DNA from: Flavobacterium faecale
Lineage (GTDB): Bacteria; Bacteroidota; Bacteroidia; Flavobacteriales; Flavobacteriaceae
DNA: 64,000 nt
Direction of reading: 5' to 3'
Assembly (NCBI RefSeq): GCF_003076455.1
Contig: NZ_CP020918.1
Coordinates: forward strand, 2,826,001-2,890,000
The position numbers and the translations under genes were made by a program. Positions 9,874 to 19,047 of the stretch are shown piece after piece. Each line of letters opens with the position of its first letter. The stretch's first letter is position 1. The notes under the pieces are model-generated. The model saw nothing but the letters and a program-made list of their open reading frames with translations, was not told where the DNA came from and made no database searches.

Positions 9874-10098
9874 TAATTTATTAGGTAGGAGTACTTTAGT
9901 GTAAAATTAAGTACTCTTGCTTAATTAATTGCTATTCCAATGGTAGCGTTTCCCTTTTCGAAATCGACAAAAAGAAGCCGTTCATCGAGAATTAGCGTTC
10001 TATATGGAAATAGTACGATTTTATAAAAAGTTTTCGTTTCTTTTGCGGAGAATTCATCATAAAGTAAGTTAAAAAAATAATCCAAATAGCAGGTATAC
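9874..10098 (+). other. Intergenic spacer with a hairpin but no clear gene
   Basis: This 225-bp gap interrupts an otherwise compact operon. An inverted repeat (GAGTACTT at 9889-9896 and AAGTACTC at 9909-9916) can form an 8-bp stem with a 12-base loop, but no U-run follows, so it is a weak terminator candidate at best. A short plus-strand reading frame with basic residues runs through 9950-10060 but has no clear start. Nothing recognisable was found in it. Confidence 0.4.
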
Positions 10099-10845
10099 AT
10101 GCGAATAAGTGTCATTACAGTTTGTTACAATCGAAAAGCAACGATGGCGAAAGCCATTCAGAGTGTGCTTGACCAGGATTACGAAAACATTGAATACATT
10201 GTGATCGATGGTAATTCGACGGACGGCACTCAAGAAGTAATCCGTTCTTTTGGTAATCAGATTACGACCTATGTGTCCGAACCAGACAAAGGGATGTACG
10301 ATGCCATCAATAAAGGAATTGCTTTGGCGACTGGTGATGCGATTGGATTAATGCATTCTGATGATGAATTTTATGACCACACTGCCATTAGTAAAATTGT
10401 AGCACAATTTGAAAAAGACAGTACTATTGAAGGGGTATATGGAGATGGAGTCTATGTTTCTAATGATGCCGAAGAACGTTTGATTCGGAATCGAATAGGT
10501 GGCGCCTTCAGTATCGACCGCATTAAATCGGGTTGGTTGCCTTTGCATCCAACAGTGTATTTGAAAAAAGCAGTGGTGGATCAATACGGTTTGTATAATT
10601 TGGATTTTAAAATTGCTTCGGATACGGAGTTTTTACTGCGTTATTTGTACAAATATAAAATCAAAATGAGTTATGTAAACCAATACATCGTGAAAATGCG
10701 AATGGGTGGTATGAGTACTGATGCGCAACGCGCTTTTGAAGTATTGAAAGAAGATTATAATATTTATAAATACCATGGATTATCAGCTTTACGTGTGGTA
10801 GCCCAAAAAAAATCCCTCGCATTAAAACAATATATCCTGCGATAA
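10099..10845 (+). CDS. Glycosyltransferase family 2 (WcaE-like)
   Basis: 248 residues of the GT-A fold. ISVITVCYNRKATMAKAI at the N-terminus, IVIDGNSTDGTQEVI and LMHSDDEF (DxD-like metal site about residue 92-95) are typical of GT2 enzymes of the WcaE/colanic type. FDKGMYDAINKG-type text (here PDKGMYDAINKG near residue 65) is strongly characteristic. Inverting transferases of this class add hexoses such as galactose or glucose to lipid-linked intermediates. It follows the 225-bp spacer and precedes the export genes. Confidence 0.9.
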   Translation: MRISVITVCYNRKATMAKAIQSVLDQDYENIEYIVIDGNSTDGTQEVIRSFGNQITTYVSEPDKGMYDAINKGIALATGDAIGLMHSDDEFYDHTAISKIVAQFEKDSTIEGVYGDGVYVSNDAEERLIRNRIGGAFSIDRIKSGWLPLHPTVYLKKAVVDQYGLYNLDFKIASDTEFLLRYLYKYKIKMSYVNQYIVKMRMGGMSTDAQRAFEVLKEDYNIYKYHGLSALRVVAQKKSLALKQYILR

Positions 10846-10924
10846 TGTACTCTTGATAATAGAAACAGTATCTCATTCGAATAAAAGAACCTTAACCTAA
10901 ATACAGAATTAATTTTATATTACC

Positions 10925-11695
10925 ATGAAAAAACTCCCTATTTCGATCCTATTAGTATTGATATTGGTGCTACAGTCTTGTGGAACCAAAAAGAAAATGT
11001 TGTACGTACAAGATTTAGATGAATATGATAATACGGCTTTGGTGTATACCACGACAAAGATTCAGCCCAATGACATCTTAAAAGTAGACGTTAGTGATTT
11101 GAATCCCATTGTAGCTGCACCCTTTAATATTCAATCGACAGGTGGAGGTGGACAAATGTCTACAGAGATGTTGCAATTGACTGGCTATTTGGTAAACCCA
11201 AAAGGGCAGATTATGCTACCAATTTTGAATGAAATGGGAGTTGGAGGTTTAACACCCTCTGAAGCGGAAATGAAAATTAAACAAACCTTGATTAACGAAG
11301 GCTATTTAGTTAACCCAACGGTACAGGTTCGTGTTGTTAATAATAGATTCACTGTTTTGGGTGAAGTAAACAATCCAGGTGTTATCAATTTTACGGAACA
11401 ATCAATTAGTTTATTAACTGCCATTGGTTTAGCAGGCGATTTGACTTATTCAGGAAAACGTAAAGATGTGCAATTGATTAGAGAGACCAATGGTGTACGA
11501 TCGGTTTTTCATATTGACTTGACTACTGCCAATTGGATGTCTAATCCAGATTACCGAATCAGACAAAATGATGTGATTTTGGTAACACCAAATACGGCCC
11601 GAGTGAATAGTGGTCGCGTGATTAGAGACCCATTACAAGTGTTGGGTGTCTTGAGTACGGTTTTAGCTATTTTTCTAATCATTCGAAATAATTAA
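10925..11695 (+). CDS. Wza-like polysaccharide export outer-membrane lipoprotein
   Basis: 256 residues. A lipoprotein signal ends in LVLQSCG with Cys19 as the lipidation site. It is followed by a polysaccharide-export domain (KIQPNDILKVDVSDL) and an SLBB domain (FTVLGEVNNPGVINF). A hydrophobic segment near the C-terminus (PLQVLGVLSTVLAIFLII) is common in Bacteroidota members. Wza forms the octameric channel through which capsule or EPS crosses the outer membrane. The stop is 2 bp before the Wzc gene, so the two are co-translated partners. Confidence 0.93.
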   Translation: MKKLPISILLVLILVLQSCGTKKKMLYVQDLDEYDNTALVYTTTKIQPNDILKVDVSDLNPIVAAPFNIQSTGGGGQMSTEMLQLTGYLVNPKGQIMLPILNEMGVGGLTPSEAEMKIKQTLINEGYLVNPTVQVRVVNNRFTVLGEVNNPGVINFTEQSISLLTAIGLAGDLTYSGKRKDVQLIRETNGVRSVFHIDLTTANWMSNPDYRIRQNDVILVTPNTARVNSGRVIRDPLQVLGVLSTVLAIFLIIRNN

Positions 11696-11697
11696 TC

Positions 11698-14004
11698 ATG
11701 GATTTTAAGAAAGAACTTTTAAGATATTTAAAATACTGGCCTTTATTTCTCATCTGTTTGTTGTTAAGCATTGGAGCGGCTTATTTTTATTTAGAGTCTG
11801 TTTCGCCATCGTATGAGACGGCTGCACTGATTAATATTGATAAGAAAAAGGAAAAAGACGCACAGATTGTGACAACGATCAATTTGCAAAAAGAAAAAGA
11901 AGACGGTCTTGAAGAAGAGAAAGCTTTAATCACCTCGAATAACTTCTTGGCGAAAATCGTAAGCGATCTAACGTTGAATATCAATTATTACGAAAAAGGA
12001 TATTTGCAGAATAAAGTAGTTTTAGACAATCCGTTACTTGTAAAAGCTGTAGGGTCAAATGATTCCTTGCCGCAAAAGCAATATGATGTTCAGATTGTTG
12101 CAGAAGGTTTTAAAGTGAAAGATATTGCTACCGAGAAAAGTTTTCTATTACAGGGGCATAATACTACTCGTGTAGTAGCAGGATTACCTTTTACGATTGA
12201 ACTAACGCCAAAGGCTAAAAGTCAACCTGATTTTTATTTTGACAAAGAGTATGTGGTTACAGTAGAACCTACCGAAACGGCGGTTAAAAATTTGAAAGGA
12301 ACCTTAGGAATTGAATCTTTTGAAAGTCCGAGCAATAATTTGGCTTTGAGCTATAGAGGAACCAATCCAGAGCTTTCTACTAAAATTTTAAAAAAATTAA
12401 TTTCAGATTTAGACAAGACCATAATTATAAACAAAGAAAAGAATTATACCAAAACATTAGCCTTCTTAAATGAGCGTATTGCGATCTTTGCTAGAGAAAA
12501 AGATTCTATTCAGCGTGTAAAAGAAAGTTATTTGCGTGATAATAATATCTATGTGTTAGAAGATTTTATCGCTACTAAAACGGTAGAAAAAAGCACTACT
12601 TCGGCAGCGGCTTCGTTAAACCAACGTGAAATTGCATTAACGCGTTCGGCATTGAGAGATGTGCAACGCGCTAGTGGGAACACAGCCTTGGGAACGGATT
12701 ATAATTTGCAAGCACCAGCAATCAATAATCAATTGGTAAGTTACAATGCAAGTTTACTAGAAAGTGAAATTTTATTGCAAAGAGCACAAAAAAATAATCC
12801 AGCATATTTGGCTTTGGCCGCTAGATTGCGTGTACAAAAGCAAGCCATCATTAGTTCATTGAATGATTATTTGAGCTATTTAAGTCAAACCAATGCGGCG
12901 AATAATGTAGAAAAAAATACAGCAGCTGCGCAGGCAAGAAGTATCCCTACCAAAGACAAGGATTTGGGGAATATCAACAAAAACTTGGCTTTGAAAGAAG
13001 AGACTTATTTGTCTTTGTTGCAAAAGAAAGAAGAGACCTTATTAAACGGTGCTATACTTGAATCGAACTTAAGTGTTTTGGATTCACCACAAACCAATTA
13101 TGGAGATACGTATCCAAAAAGGAAAGTATTCATATTGGGCGCTATTTTATTTGGATTTATACTAGCTTTTGGTATTACCTACGTACGCCTAATGATGGAT
13201 TCTAAAATTCATTCAGAGGAAGATTTACCAAGAGAGATTTCAGAAGTACCCTTTTTAGGAACCATGCCAAAAATAAATGTATCTGAGAAATTGGATAATT
13301 CAGCTACTTCACGTTCTGTCATTGCAGAAGCAACCCGTACTTTATTTTCGAACATTACCTATTTGTTACCTGCAAAGGCGCAGAAAAGCGGAAATGTAGT
13401 CTTGTTTTGTTCTTCGGTACAAGGAGAAGGAAAATCGTTTAGTGCGTTTCACAATGCTATTACGATTAGTAACTTGAATAAAAAAGTACTTTTAATTGGT
13501 GCCGATTTAAGAAATCCTCAACTGCACGATTATTTTGGTGTGACCAAAGACGTTCCTGGATTGACTAACTTTTTGGCCAATAGAAACGAAGACTGGAAGC
13601 AAAATATTATCAAAGGAACGAATTTCTCAGAAAACTTAGATGTATTGTTGTCAGGTGAGATTCCACCTAACCCAACACAATTGTTGACCAATTCAACTTT
13701 TGAAATTTTGTTGGAAGAGGCGAAACAAAATTATGATTTCATTATTATTGATTCAGCTCCCGTACAATTGGTTTCAGATACTTTGAATTTCAGTTCATTG
13801 GCAGATGTAACAGTGTATATAGCACGTGCCGATTTTACCGAAAAGAAATCATTAGTACAGTTGAGCAACTTCATCAAAAAAGGGCAATTGAAAAACGTAG
13901 GTCTAGTGATCAACGGAATGAGAAGAAATATGGGGTATGGCTATGATTATGCCTATACCTACAAAGAAGAAAATGTGAAAAAGTCATGGTGGAAAAAATC
14001 ATAA
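11698..14004 (+). CDS. Wzc-like chain-length regulator and tyrosine autokinase
   Basis: 768 residues with the fused arrangement usual outside Firmicutes. A Wzz domain has a first membrane span at about residues 15-33, a long periplasmic coiled region and a second span at about 477-497. The cytoplasmic BY-kinase follows: Walker A GEGKS with Lys579, Walker A' LLIGADLRNPQ with Asp603, and Walker B FIIIDSAP with Asp685. A short tyrosine cluster near the C-terminus (NMGYGYDYAYTYKEE) is the expected autophosphorylation tail. Cycles of phosphorylation would control polymer length together with the Wzy-like protein and Wza. Confidence 0.94.
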   Translation: MDFKKELLRYLKYWPLFLICLLLSIGAAYFYLESVSPSYETAALINIDKKKEKDAQIVTTINLQKEKEDGLEEEKALITSNNFLAKIVSDLTLNINYYEKGYLQNKVVLDNPLLVKAVGSNDSLPQKQYDVQIVAEGFKVKDIATEKSFLLQGHNTTRVVAGLPFTIELTPKAKSQPDFYFDKEYVVTVEPTETAVKNLKGTLGIESFESPSNNLALSYRGTNPELSTKILKKLISDLDKTIIINKEKNYTKTLAFLNERIAIFAREKDSIQRVKESYLRDNNIYVLEDFIATKTVEKSTTSAAASLNQREIALTRSALRDVQRASGNTALGTDYNLQAPAINNQLVSYNASLLESEILLQRAQKNNPAYLALAARLRVQKQAIISSLNDYLSYLSQTNAANNVEKNTAAAQARSIPTKDKDLGNINKNLALKEETYLSLLQKKEETLLNGAILESNLSVLDSPQTNYGDTYPKRKVFILGAILFGFILAFGITYVRLMMDSKIHSEEDLPREISEVPFLGTMPKINVSEKLDNSATSRSVIAEATRTLFSNITYLLPAKAQKSGNVVLFCSSVQGEGKSFSAFHNAITISNLNKKVLLIGADLRNPQLHDYFGVTKDVPGLTNFLANRNEDWKQNIIKGTNFSENLDVLLSGEIPPNPTQLLTNSTFEILLEEAKQNYDFIIIDSAPVQLVSDTLNFSSLADVTVYIARADFTEKKSLVQLSNFIKKGQLKNVGLVINGMRRNMGYGYDYAYTYKEENVKKSWWKKS

Positions 14005-14039
14005 CTTTTGAGTAAATGCTAATAAAATAGCAGATTAAC

Positions 14040-14459
14040 ATGTTGAAAAGAATAGTGCAGGTACTTTTGGTATTCGTTGTGGCAGCAGTTTTTTATTATT
14101 CGTGGTTGCCTGATCCCAATATGAGGTCTGAAAGTTACCTACCTGGTTGGCTTTCTCGCTGGAGTAATCGGAATTACAATTTTAGAACTGCGGTTCCTTT
14201 TATTGCGTTGGGGTTTTTACTGGAATTTTATTCCTATAAAAATTTAATCAGGGAGAACAAACAACAGCGCAGGATTGGTTTGCTAAAAAACATGATCGTT
14301 GCTGCACTAGTAGTACTAGTGGCCGAAGGAGGACAATTTTTATTAAAAAGTAGAAGTCCCGATCTAATGGATGTGTACTACGGCATATTGGGGAGTATAG
14401 TGGGAGCAATAGGGTTTCAAATATTTAAAATACTAAAAACGAAAGTAAGGAATGCGTAA
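14040..14459 (+). CDS. VanZ-like family membrane protein
   Basis: 139 residues with four hydrophobic segments. The pattern YYSWLPDPN near the first span and AEGGQFLLKSRSPDLMDVYYGILGSIVG near the last two resemble the VanZ-like family (family named from teicoplanin resistance), which is common beside polysaccharide genes; its biochemical role is not settled. The 3' end overlaps the WcaJ-like gene by 8 bp, so it is translated with it. Its conserved ExxQ-x-SR-x-D region (residues about 100-111) is intact. Confidence 0.8.
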   Translation: MLKRIVQVLLVFVVAAVFYYSWLPDPNMRSESYLPGWLSRWSNRNYNFRTAVPFIALGFLLEFYSYKNLIRENKQQRRIGLLKNMIVAALVVLVAEGGQFLLKSRSPDLMDVYYGILGSIVGAIGFQIFKILKTKVRNA

Positions 14460-15852
14460 CAGACATAAATTTGCCTTTATGATAGGCTGCCTGATGGTAG
14501 ACATGTTGGCTATGATTTTGGGTACTTTGATTTTCTTGCATTTTGTTACCAATATCGAAGCCAGTTGGGGTGGTATCGTCTTCAATAAATTGATTCCGAT
14601 TACGGTTTTGAGTTGGTTGTTTTCTGTAACCTATTTCAGACTGTATCGCGTGGACAAGTTGTTTAACTTGGAAGAGTTTTATGGTGATAGCTGGCGTGCC
14701 TTTTTGACCCAAAGAATATTATGGCACAGTTACATTTTCTTTTTCCACGATGACATTTTGTACGTGGTGATGAGTAAGGCCAATTTGTACCAACTGTGTT
14801 TCTTATTAATCTATTTTCTTGGGTCTCGTATTGGTTTTACCATAGTGATCAACAAATTAAAACGTTGGGTAAAGAAAAGGTACACCGTTGCCATTTGGGG
14901 ATTCAACAAAACAAGTATTGAGTTGGCTGCAGATTTGGAAACCAATGCGTACTTTATCCACTTTAAAGGGATTATCAATGAGGATTCTGATATAGAGTAC
15001 AATAACAAAAAGATTTTTGGAAAAGCCTTGACTGAAGCCATAAACAAAGCTGCAGAGGATAAAATTGATGAATTGTACATTGTAACCAAAGCAGATTTTA
15101 TCACCGATTTGAATTACTTTTTTGAGTTGGGAGATAAGCATTGCATGCGCTTGAAGTTTATTCCTGATTTCTCTGCGATGTCCAAAGCGCATTTTAGTGC
15201 TGGTAATTTTAATAATTTTCATGTTATTAAGCCCAGATATGAGCCGCTGCAAGATCCCAATAACCGATTGGTGAAGCGAATATTTGATTTGGCTTTTAGT
15301 TTGTTTGTTATTATTTTTATATTGTCATGGTTGTATCCAATCATTGCGATCATTATCAAAAAGCAAAGTAAAGGACCTGTATTGTTCAAGCAATTGCGAA
15401 CAGGTAAGAAGAACGAACCTTTTTGGTGCTTGAAGTTTCGCAGTATGTATGTGGATTCTGGAGACGAAAGTCAACAAGCACGAAAAGGAGACGCACGTAC
15501 GACTCCAATTGGTAAATTTATCAGAAGAACAAGCCTTGACGAAATGCCACAGTTTTTTAATGTGCTTATGGGTAGCATGAGTGTTGTAGGACCACGCCCG
15601 CACATGTTGAAACACACAACCGATTACAACGACCACATACACAATTTCATGGTACGTCATTTTGTAAAACCAGGAATCACAGGTTTGGCTCAGGTATCAG
15701 GTTTGCGTGGAGAAACAAAGAAAGTATCAGACATGAAACGAAGAGTTCGCACAGATATCGAGTATGTACAACGTTGGAGTTTGGTAACCGATCTTAAAAT
15801 TGTCTTTTTGACGGTGATGGTTACACTCAAAGGAGATGAAAACGCATTTTAA
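14452..15852 (+). CDS. Undecaprenyl-phosphate sugar phosphotransferase (WcaJ/WbaP-like)
   Basis: 466 residues. Four N-terminal membrane spans (within 1-135) are followed by a Rossmann-like middle domain and a fifth hydrophobic segment at about 275-300. The C-terminal catalytic domain carries KRIFDLAFSLFV, LRTGKKNEPFWCLKFRSM, TSLDEMPQFFNVLMG, SVVGPRPHM and KPGITGLAQVSG, all signatures of bacterial sugar transferases. It would start each repeat unit by transferring hexose-1-phosphate to undecaprenyl phosphate. Being the last enzyme gene before the terminator is a common arrangement in flavobacterial EPS clusters. Confidence 0.94.
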   Translation: MRNRHKFAFMIGCLMVDMLAMILGTLIFLHFVTNIEASWGGIVFNKLIPITVLSWLFSVTYFRLYRVDKLFNLEEFYGDSWRAFLTQRILWHSYIFFFHDDILYVVMSKANLYQLCFLLIYFLGSRIGFTIVINKLKRWVKKRYTVAIWGFNKTSIELAADLETNAYFIHFKGIINEDSDIEYNNKKIFGKALTEAINKAAEDKIDELYIVTKADFITDLNYFFELGDKHCMRLKFIPDFSAMSKAHFSAGNFNNFHVIKPRYEPLQDPNNRLVKRIFDLAFSLFVIIFILSWLYPIIAIIIKKQSKGPVLFKQLRTGKKNEPFWCLKFRSMYVDSGDESQQARKGDARTTPIGKFIRRTSLDEMPQFFNVLMGSMSVVGPRPHMLKHTTDYNDHIHNFMVRHFVKPGITGLAQVSGLRGETKKVSDMKRRVRTDIEYVQRWSLVTDLKIVFLTVMVTLKGDENAF

Positions 15853-15871
15853 ATTATAAAATTCAGAAGTT

Positions 15872-16075
15872 ATGAATATTACGTATTATTTAGTGGGTGT
15901 ACTTACGGGAGCGTCTTTGTCTACATTTTTTGTGGGGAAAGAGTTGTACAAGTACTATATCAAATATAAAGTGCAACGTAAACAGTTGGATCGTCTAATC
16001 AAATTAAATGATAAAATTTTGAAAGCCAATGACGCTAAGAAAAACGCTGCCCTAGACATGAATGTTGAAGGATAG
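15872..16075 (+). CDS. Small membrane-anchored protein of unknown function
   Basis: 67 residues: an N-terminal hydrophobic span (ITYYLVGVLTGASLSTFFVG) followed by a strongly basic, helical tail with KYKVQRKQLDRLIKLNDKILK. It starts 19 bp after WcaJ and ends about 60 bp before the operon terminator, so it is co-transcribed with the polysaccharide genes. It looks like YtxH-type or other single-pass small proteins but has no clear family signature. It could be an accessory factor of WcaJ or the Wzc/Wza complex; that is only context inference. Confidence 0.6.
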   Translation: MNITYYLVGVLTGASLSTFFVGKELYKYYIKYKVQRKQLDRLIKLNDKILKANDAKKNAALDMNVEG

Positions 16076-16133
16076 AAATTAGCAATAGGTTGGTCAGGTT
16101 CTTTTTTTAGAGCCTGATTCAAATTTACAATAT

Positions 16134-16174
16134 AAAAAAAGCAGTACTAAACTTGGGTTTAGTACTGCTTTTTT
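16134..16174 (+). terminator. Rho-independent terminator of the polysaccharide operon
   Basis: A perfect 12-bp stem (GCAGTACTAAAC at 16141-16152 paired with GTTTAGTACTGC at 16157-16168) with a TTGG loop is followed by six T and preceded by seven A, so it can act in both directions. It lies about 60 bp after the small protein gene. Confidence 0.9.
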
Positions 16175-16227
16175 GGTTTGTATAGCGTTAGGAATGAGTT
16201 GTGGTTTCTTTTGAATTTGCTGTTTTT

Positions 16228-17390
16228 TTATGGTTGATGATTGTCAGGTTGAGCGTAGTCGAAACCTCGTCCTATGGACAACTAAATAATCTCCACTTCG
16301 ATCTATTTGACTAAATTTGAAATAGTAACTACAATTATTACGCACTTCTAGGGACGCTACCAGAAGTCTTCGACCCATCGACAAAAGCTCAGGGCAGCTA
16401 GATCAGACGGACATCGTGATTAGAATTATGATTATTTAAATTTGACATTATACTATTTTGGTTTTGGATGTAGCTGTATAATAATTGATGATTGTCTGGT
16501 TGAGCGCAGTCGAAACCTCGTCCTATGGACAACTAAATAATGTCAAATTCACTATATTTGACAAAGTTCAAAACAGTAAATTCAATCATGAATAGTAGAA
16601 TTCTACAACTAAATCAGAAAAAAGTCTTCGACCCTTCGACAAAAGCTCAGGGCAGCTAGCTCTGACGGACATAGTGCTTACAATTATGATTATTTCAATT
16701 CTACAACTAAATCAGAAAAAAGTCTTCGACCCTTCGACAAAAGCTCAGGGCAGCACAGCTTAGACGGACATCGAGATTAGAATTATGGTTATTGCAATTC
16801 GACATTATACTATTTGGTTTTGGATTTACTGATGAGTAATAATTGGTGATTGTCAGGTTGAGCGTAGTCGAAACCTCGTCCTATGGACAACTAAATAATC
16901 TCCACTTCGATCTATTTGACTAAATTTGAAATAGTAACTACAATTATTACGCACTTCTAGGGACGCTACCAGAAGTCTTCGACCCATCGACAAAAGCTCA
17001 GGGCAGCTAGATCAGTCGGACATCGTAATTAGAATTATGATTTTTACAATTCGACATTATACTTTATTGGTTTTGCATTTACCAATGTACAATGAGTGGT
17101 TATTGTCTGGTTGAGCGCAGTCGAAACCTCGTTCTATGGACATCTAAATAATCTAGACTTCGCTCTATTTGACAAAGTTCAAAACAGTATTTACAATTAT
17201 TACGGACTTCTAATCACACTACCAGAAGTCTTCGACCCTTCGCCAAAAGATTAGGGTAGCTAGCTCAGATGGACATCGTGATTAGAATTATGATTATGTC
17301 AGGTTGAGCGTAGTCGAAACCTCGTTCCATGGACAACTAAATAATCTCAACTTCGCTCTATTTGACAAAATTTCAAGCCGTAAACTCAAT
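16228..17390. repeat. Array of hairpin-forming intergenic repeats (REP-like)
   Basis: Two repeated motifs alternate over about 1.15 kb. The head motif (core TGAGCGTAGTCGAAACC, variants with CAG) is at 16241-16270, 16492-16521, 16850-16879, 17103-17132 and 17296-17325. The tail motif (core TTCGACAAAAGCTCAGGG) is at 16365-16399, 16623-16657, 16721-16754, 16974-17008 and, degenerate, 17227-17262. The head TGAGC...GTCGAA is complementary to the tail TTCGAC...GCTCA, so each head-tail pair can fold into a large hairpin about 125-165 bp long. Spacers also repeat (GGACATCGTGATTAGAATTATG after most tails). No coding frame of substance runs through the region. It occupies the whole gap between the polysaccharide terminator and the M56 gene. 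Confidence 0.88.
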
Positions 17391-17469
17391 GATAAAATAG
17401 TATTATTGCTTTTGTCTTTTTCGGCAAAGAACCTTAGCATCCAAGAAGTACAACTAAGAATCCTAAACT

Positions 17470-19044
17470 TTATTTTACTGCAGCTTTGGTTGTAATTTTA
17501 ATCGTATTCCCTTTTTCGGTATCCTTATCGACATTCATTTTGTCAATCGTGTTGGGGTCTAGTTTGTCTACGGCTGCTTTCGTTGTTTTTTTTCCATCAA
17601 TATAGTACTGCACATCTAGCGGAATTCCGTCGGTTGCACTTTCTAAAATTTTGATCGTATGGGTACTGCTAGTCGTTTTACTTTCTTTACTATTCGGTAC
17701 GGCAGATTTCACTGCTTTTACTGCTGGCTGAGGACGTTCAGTGGTCGTAGTTGTATTGCTCGTAGTCGTGCTTGAAGTTGTGATAGTTTGTGCGTTCGTT
17801 TTTGTTTTGCTCCCCATCGATATCGTGCTTTGCTCTTCATCAGAATCACCTCTTGGGTTCGTCACTTCTTCTCCTTCGGCATAAAAACCAATTTCGATAG
17901 TACCATCCTCCATTTTTTTAGACACGATACGTATAGGGTCAATCGGTCTAGTCCCCTTTTGTCCATTCGTACCCGAACTACCCATATGATCGTCAAAAGT
18001 TACCTTTATACCTATAATTTCGCCAGTTGCATTACGTTTCACATTCGAGATAAGTAATTCTACATCTTGTGTATCCTTAAAAAGGGTTGTGGTATTTTGA
18101 AGTTCTTGATCCGTAGCATCTTTTTTAATGGTATGGTCAATAGTATTTAAAGTGCCGCTAATAGGTAAACTATTGGGTGCTTGCGCTACCATTTTGATTT
18201 GGAAAACAAGTACGAAGGCAATAAGTGCTGGAACAACTAAGAAGTATTTCATAGCATTCCTTTTTTTAGATTGATTTTTGTTCAACATAACAATTCGTTT
18301 TTTAATTAATGATTGATAAAAGTGATTGGTGAGGGCAACGTAAGGCTGTTGCGTTGTTATTTTTAAAAGCGTGATTTGGTAGGCCCTTTTGTCGGTTATA
18401 TTTTGGGTAGCTTCATGATCGGCTATGAATTCTAAGTTTTGCAAAATGGCTTTTTTGTACCACCAAACAAACGGATTGAACCAAAAAACCGTACAAAATA
18501 CAGTAGAAAGCAATACGTCTAGCGTGTGGTTTTGATCGCTGTGCACTTTCTCGTGCGCTAGGATGTTGGACAATTCCGTTTCCGAATACAATTCAGAATT
18601 ATACACGATGGTCTTGAAAAACGAAAAAGGTGCGGAATTATCTTTGGTGGCAATCAAAGTGAAATCACCGTCTTGCTGCCTTTCTTTTCCTTTTAGTAGG
18701 CTTCGTAAACTATAAAAGTCAAACAGCATTTTAGCGGTCAGAAATAAAGTTACAAGTCCGTACATAAGGAGCAATGCCTGTGGCCAATACGCTAACATAC
18801 TTTTTTCGTCCGGTTCGACAATATGCGGCAAAGCAGTCCAATTCAGTTTGGGAAGTCCGGCTACGACTACCTTTATTTTCGTAAAAAATAGCAAAGGCAA
18901 AAGTGCTGCAGTGACAAGACCGGATAGCAAAAACCATCGATTATTGTCAAAGAAGGTTTCTTTTCGTAAAAGAAAATGATAGCTTAGAAAAAATAGCGCC
19001 AGCAATCCGCTAGATTTCATGAAGTATACTAAAACATTTTCCAT
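17470..19044 (-). CDS. BlaR1-like M56 family metallopeptidase sensor
   Basis: 524 residues. Four N-terminal membrane spans alternate with a cytosolic zinc protease segment containing HEKVH (His164, Glu165, His168), the gluzincin motif. A further span at about residues 265-283 (YFLVVPALIAFVLVFQI) precedes an exposed C-terminal part. That part has a threonine/serine-rich linker and ends with a plug-like tail (VQYYIDGKKTTKAAVDKLDP then IKITTKAAVK) seen in many flavobacterial M56 proteins. There is no penicillin-binding domain, so the signal is probably not a beta-lactam. The gene lies 3 bp after the BlaI-like repressor and is surely co-transcribed. Expected role: signal-triggered cleavage that relieves repression. 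Confidence 0.88.
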   Translation of the reverse strand: MENVLVYFMKSSGLLALFFLSYHFLLRKETFFDNNRWFLLSGLVTAALLPLLFFTKIKVVVAGLPKLNWTALPHIVEPDEKSMLAYWPQALLLMYGLVTLFLTAKMLFDFYSLRSLLKGKERQQDGDFTLIATKDNSAPFSFFKTIVYNSELYSETELSNILAHEKVHSDQNHTLDVLLSTVFCTVFWFNPFVWWYKKAILQNLEFIADHEATQNITDKRAYQITLLKITTQQPYVALTNHFYQSLIKKRIVMLNKNQSKKRNAMKYFLVVPALIAFVLVFQIKMVAQAPNSLPISGTLNTIDHTIKKDATDQELQNTTTLFKDTQDVELLISNVKRNATGEIIGIKVTFDDHMGSSGTNGQKGTRPIDPIRIVSKKMEDGTIEIGFYAEGEEVTNPRGDSDEEQSTISMGSKTKTNAQTITTSSTTTSNTTTTTERPQPAVKAVKSAVPNSKESKTTSSTHTIKILESATDGIPLDVQYYIDGKKTTKAAVDKLDPNTIDKMNVDKDTEKGNTIKITTKAAVK

Positions 19045-19047
19045 AGG

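Noticed and set aside
9921..10115. 64-codon minus-strand frame in the spacer between UXS and GT2
   Set aside because: No recognisable family, against operon direction and overlapping the GT2 start.
14857..15252. 131-codon frame antisense to the WcaJ-like gene
   Set aside because: Fully inside a strongly supported gene on the other strand; a shadow frame.
16228..17390. Repeat array considered as a CRISPR array
   Set aside because: Repeat units are long, unequal and imperfect, spacers are themselves repeated, and there are no cas genes in the window.
17304..17495. Short plus-strand frame before the M56 gene
   Set aside because: It runs through the repeat array and the end of the M56 gene, with no start context or family signature.
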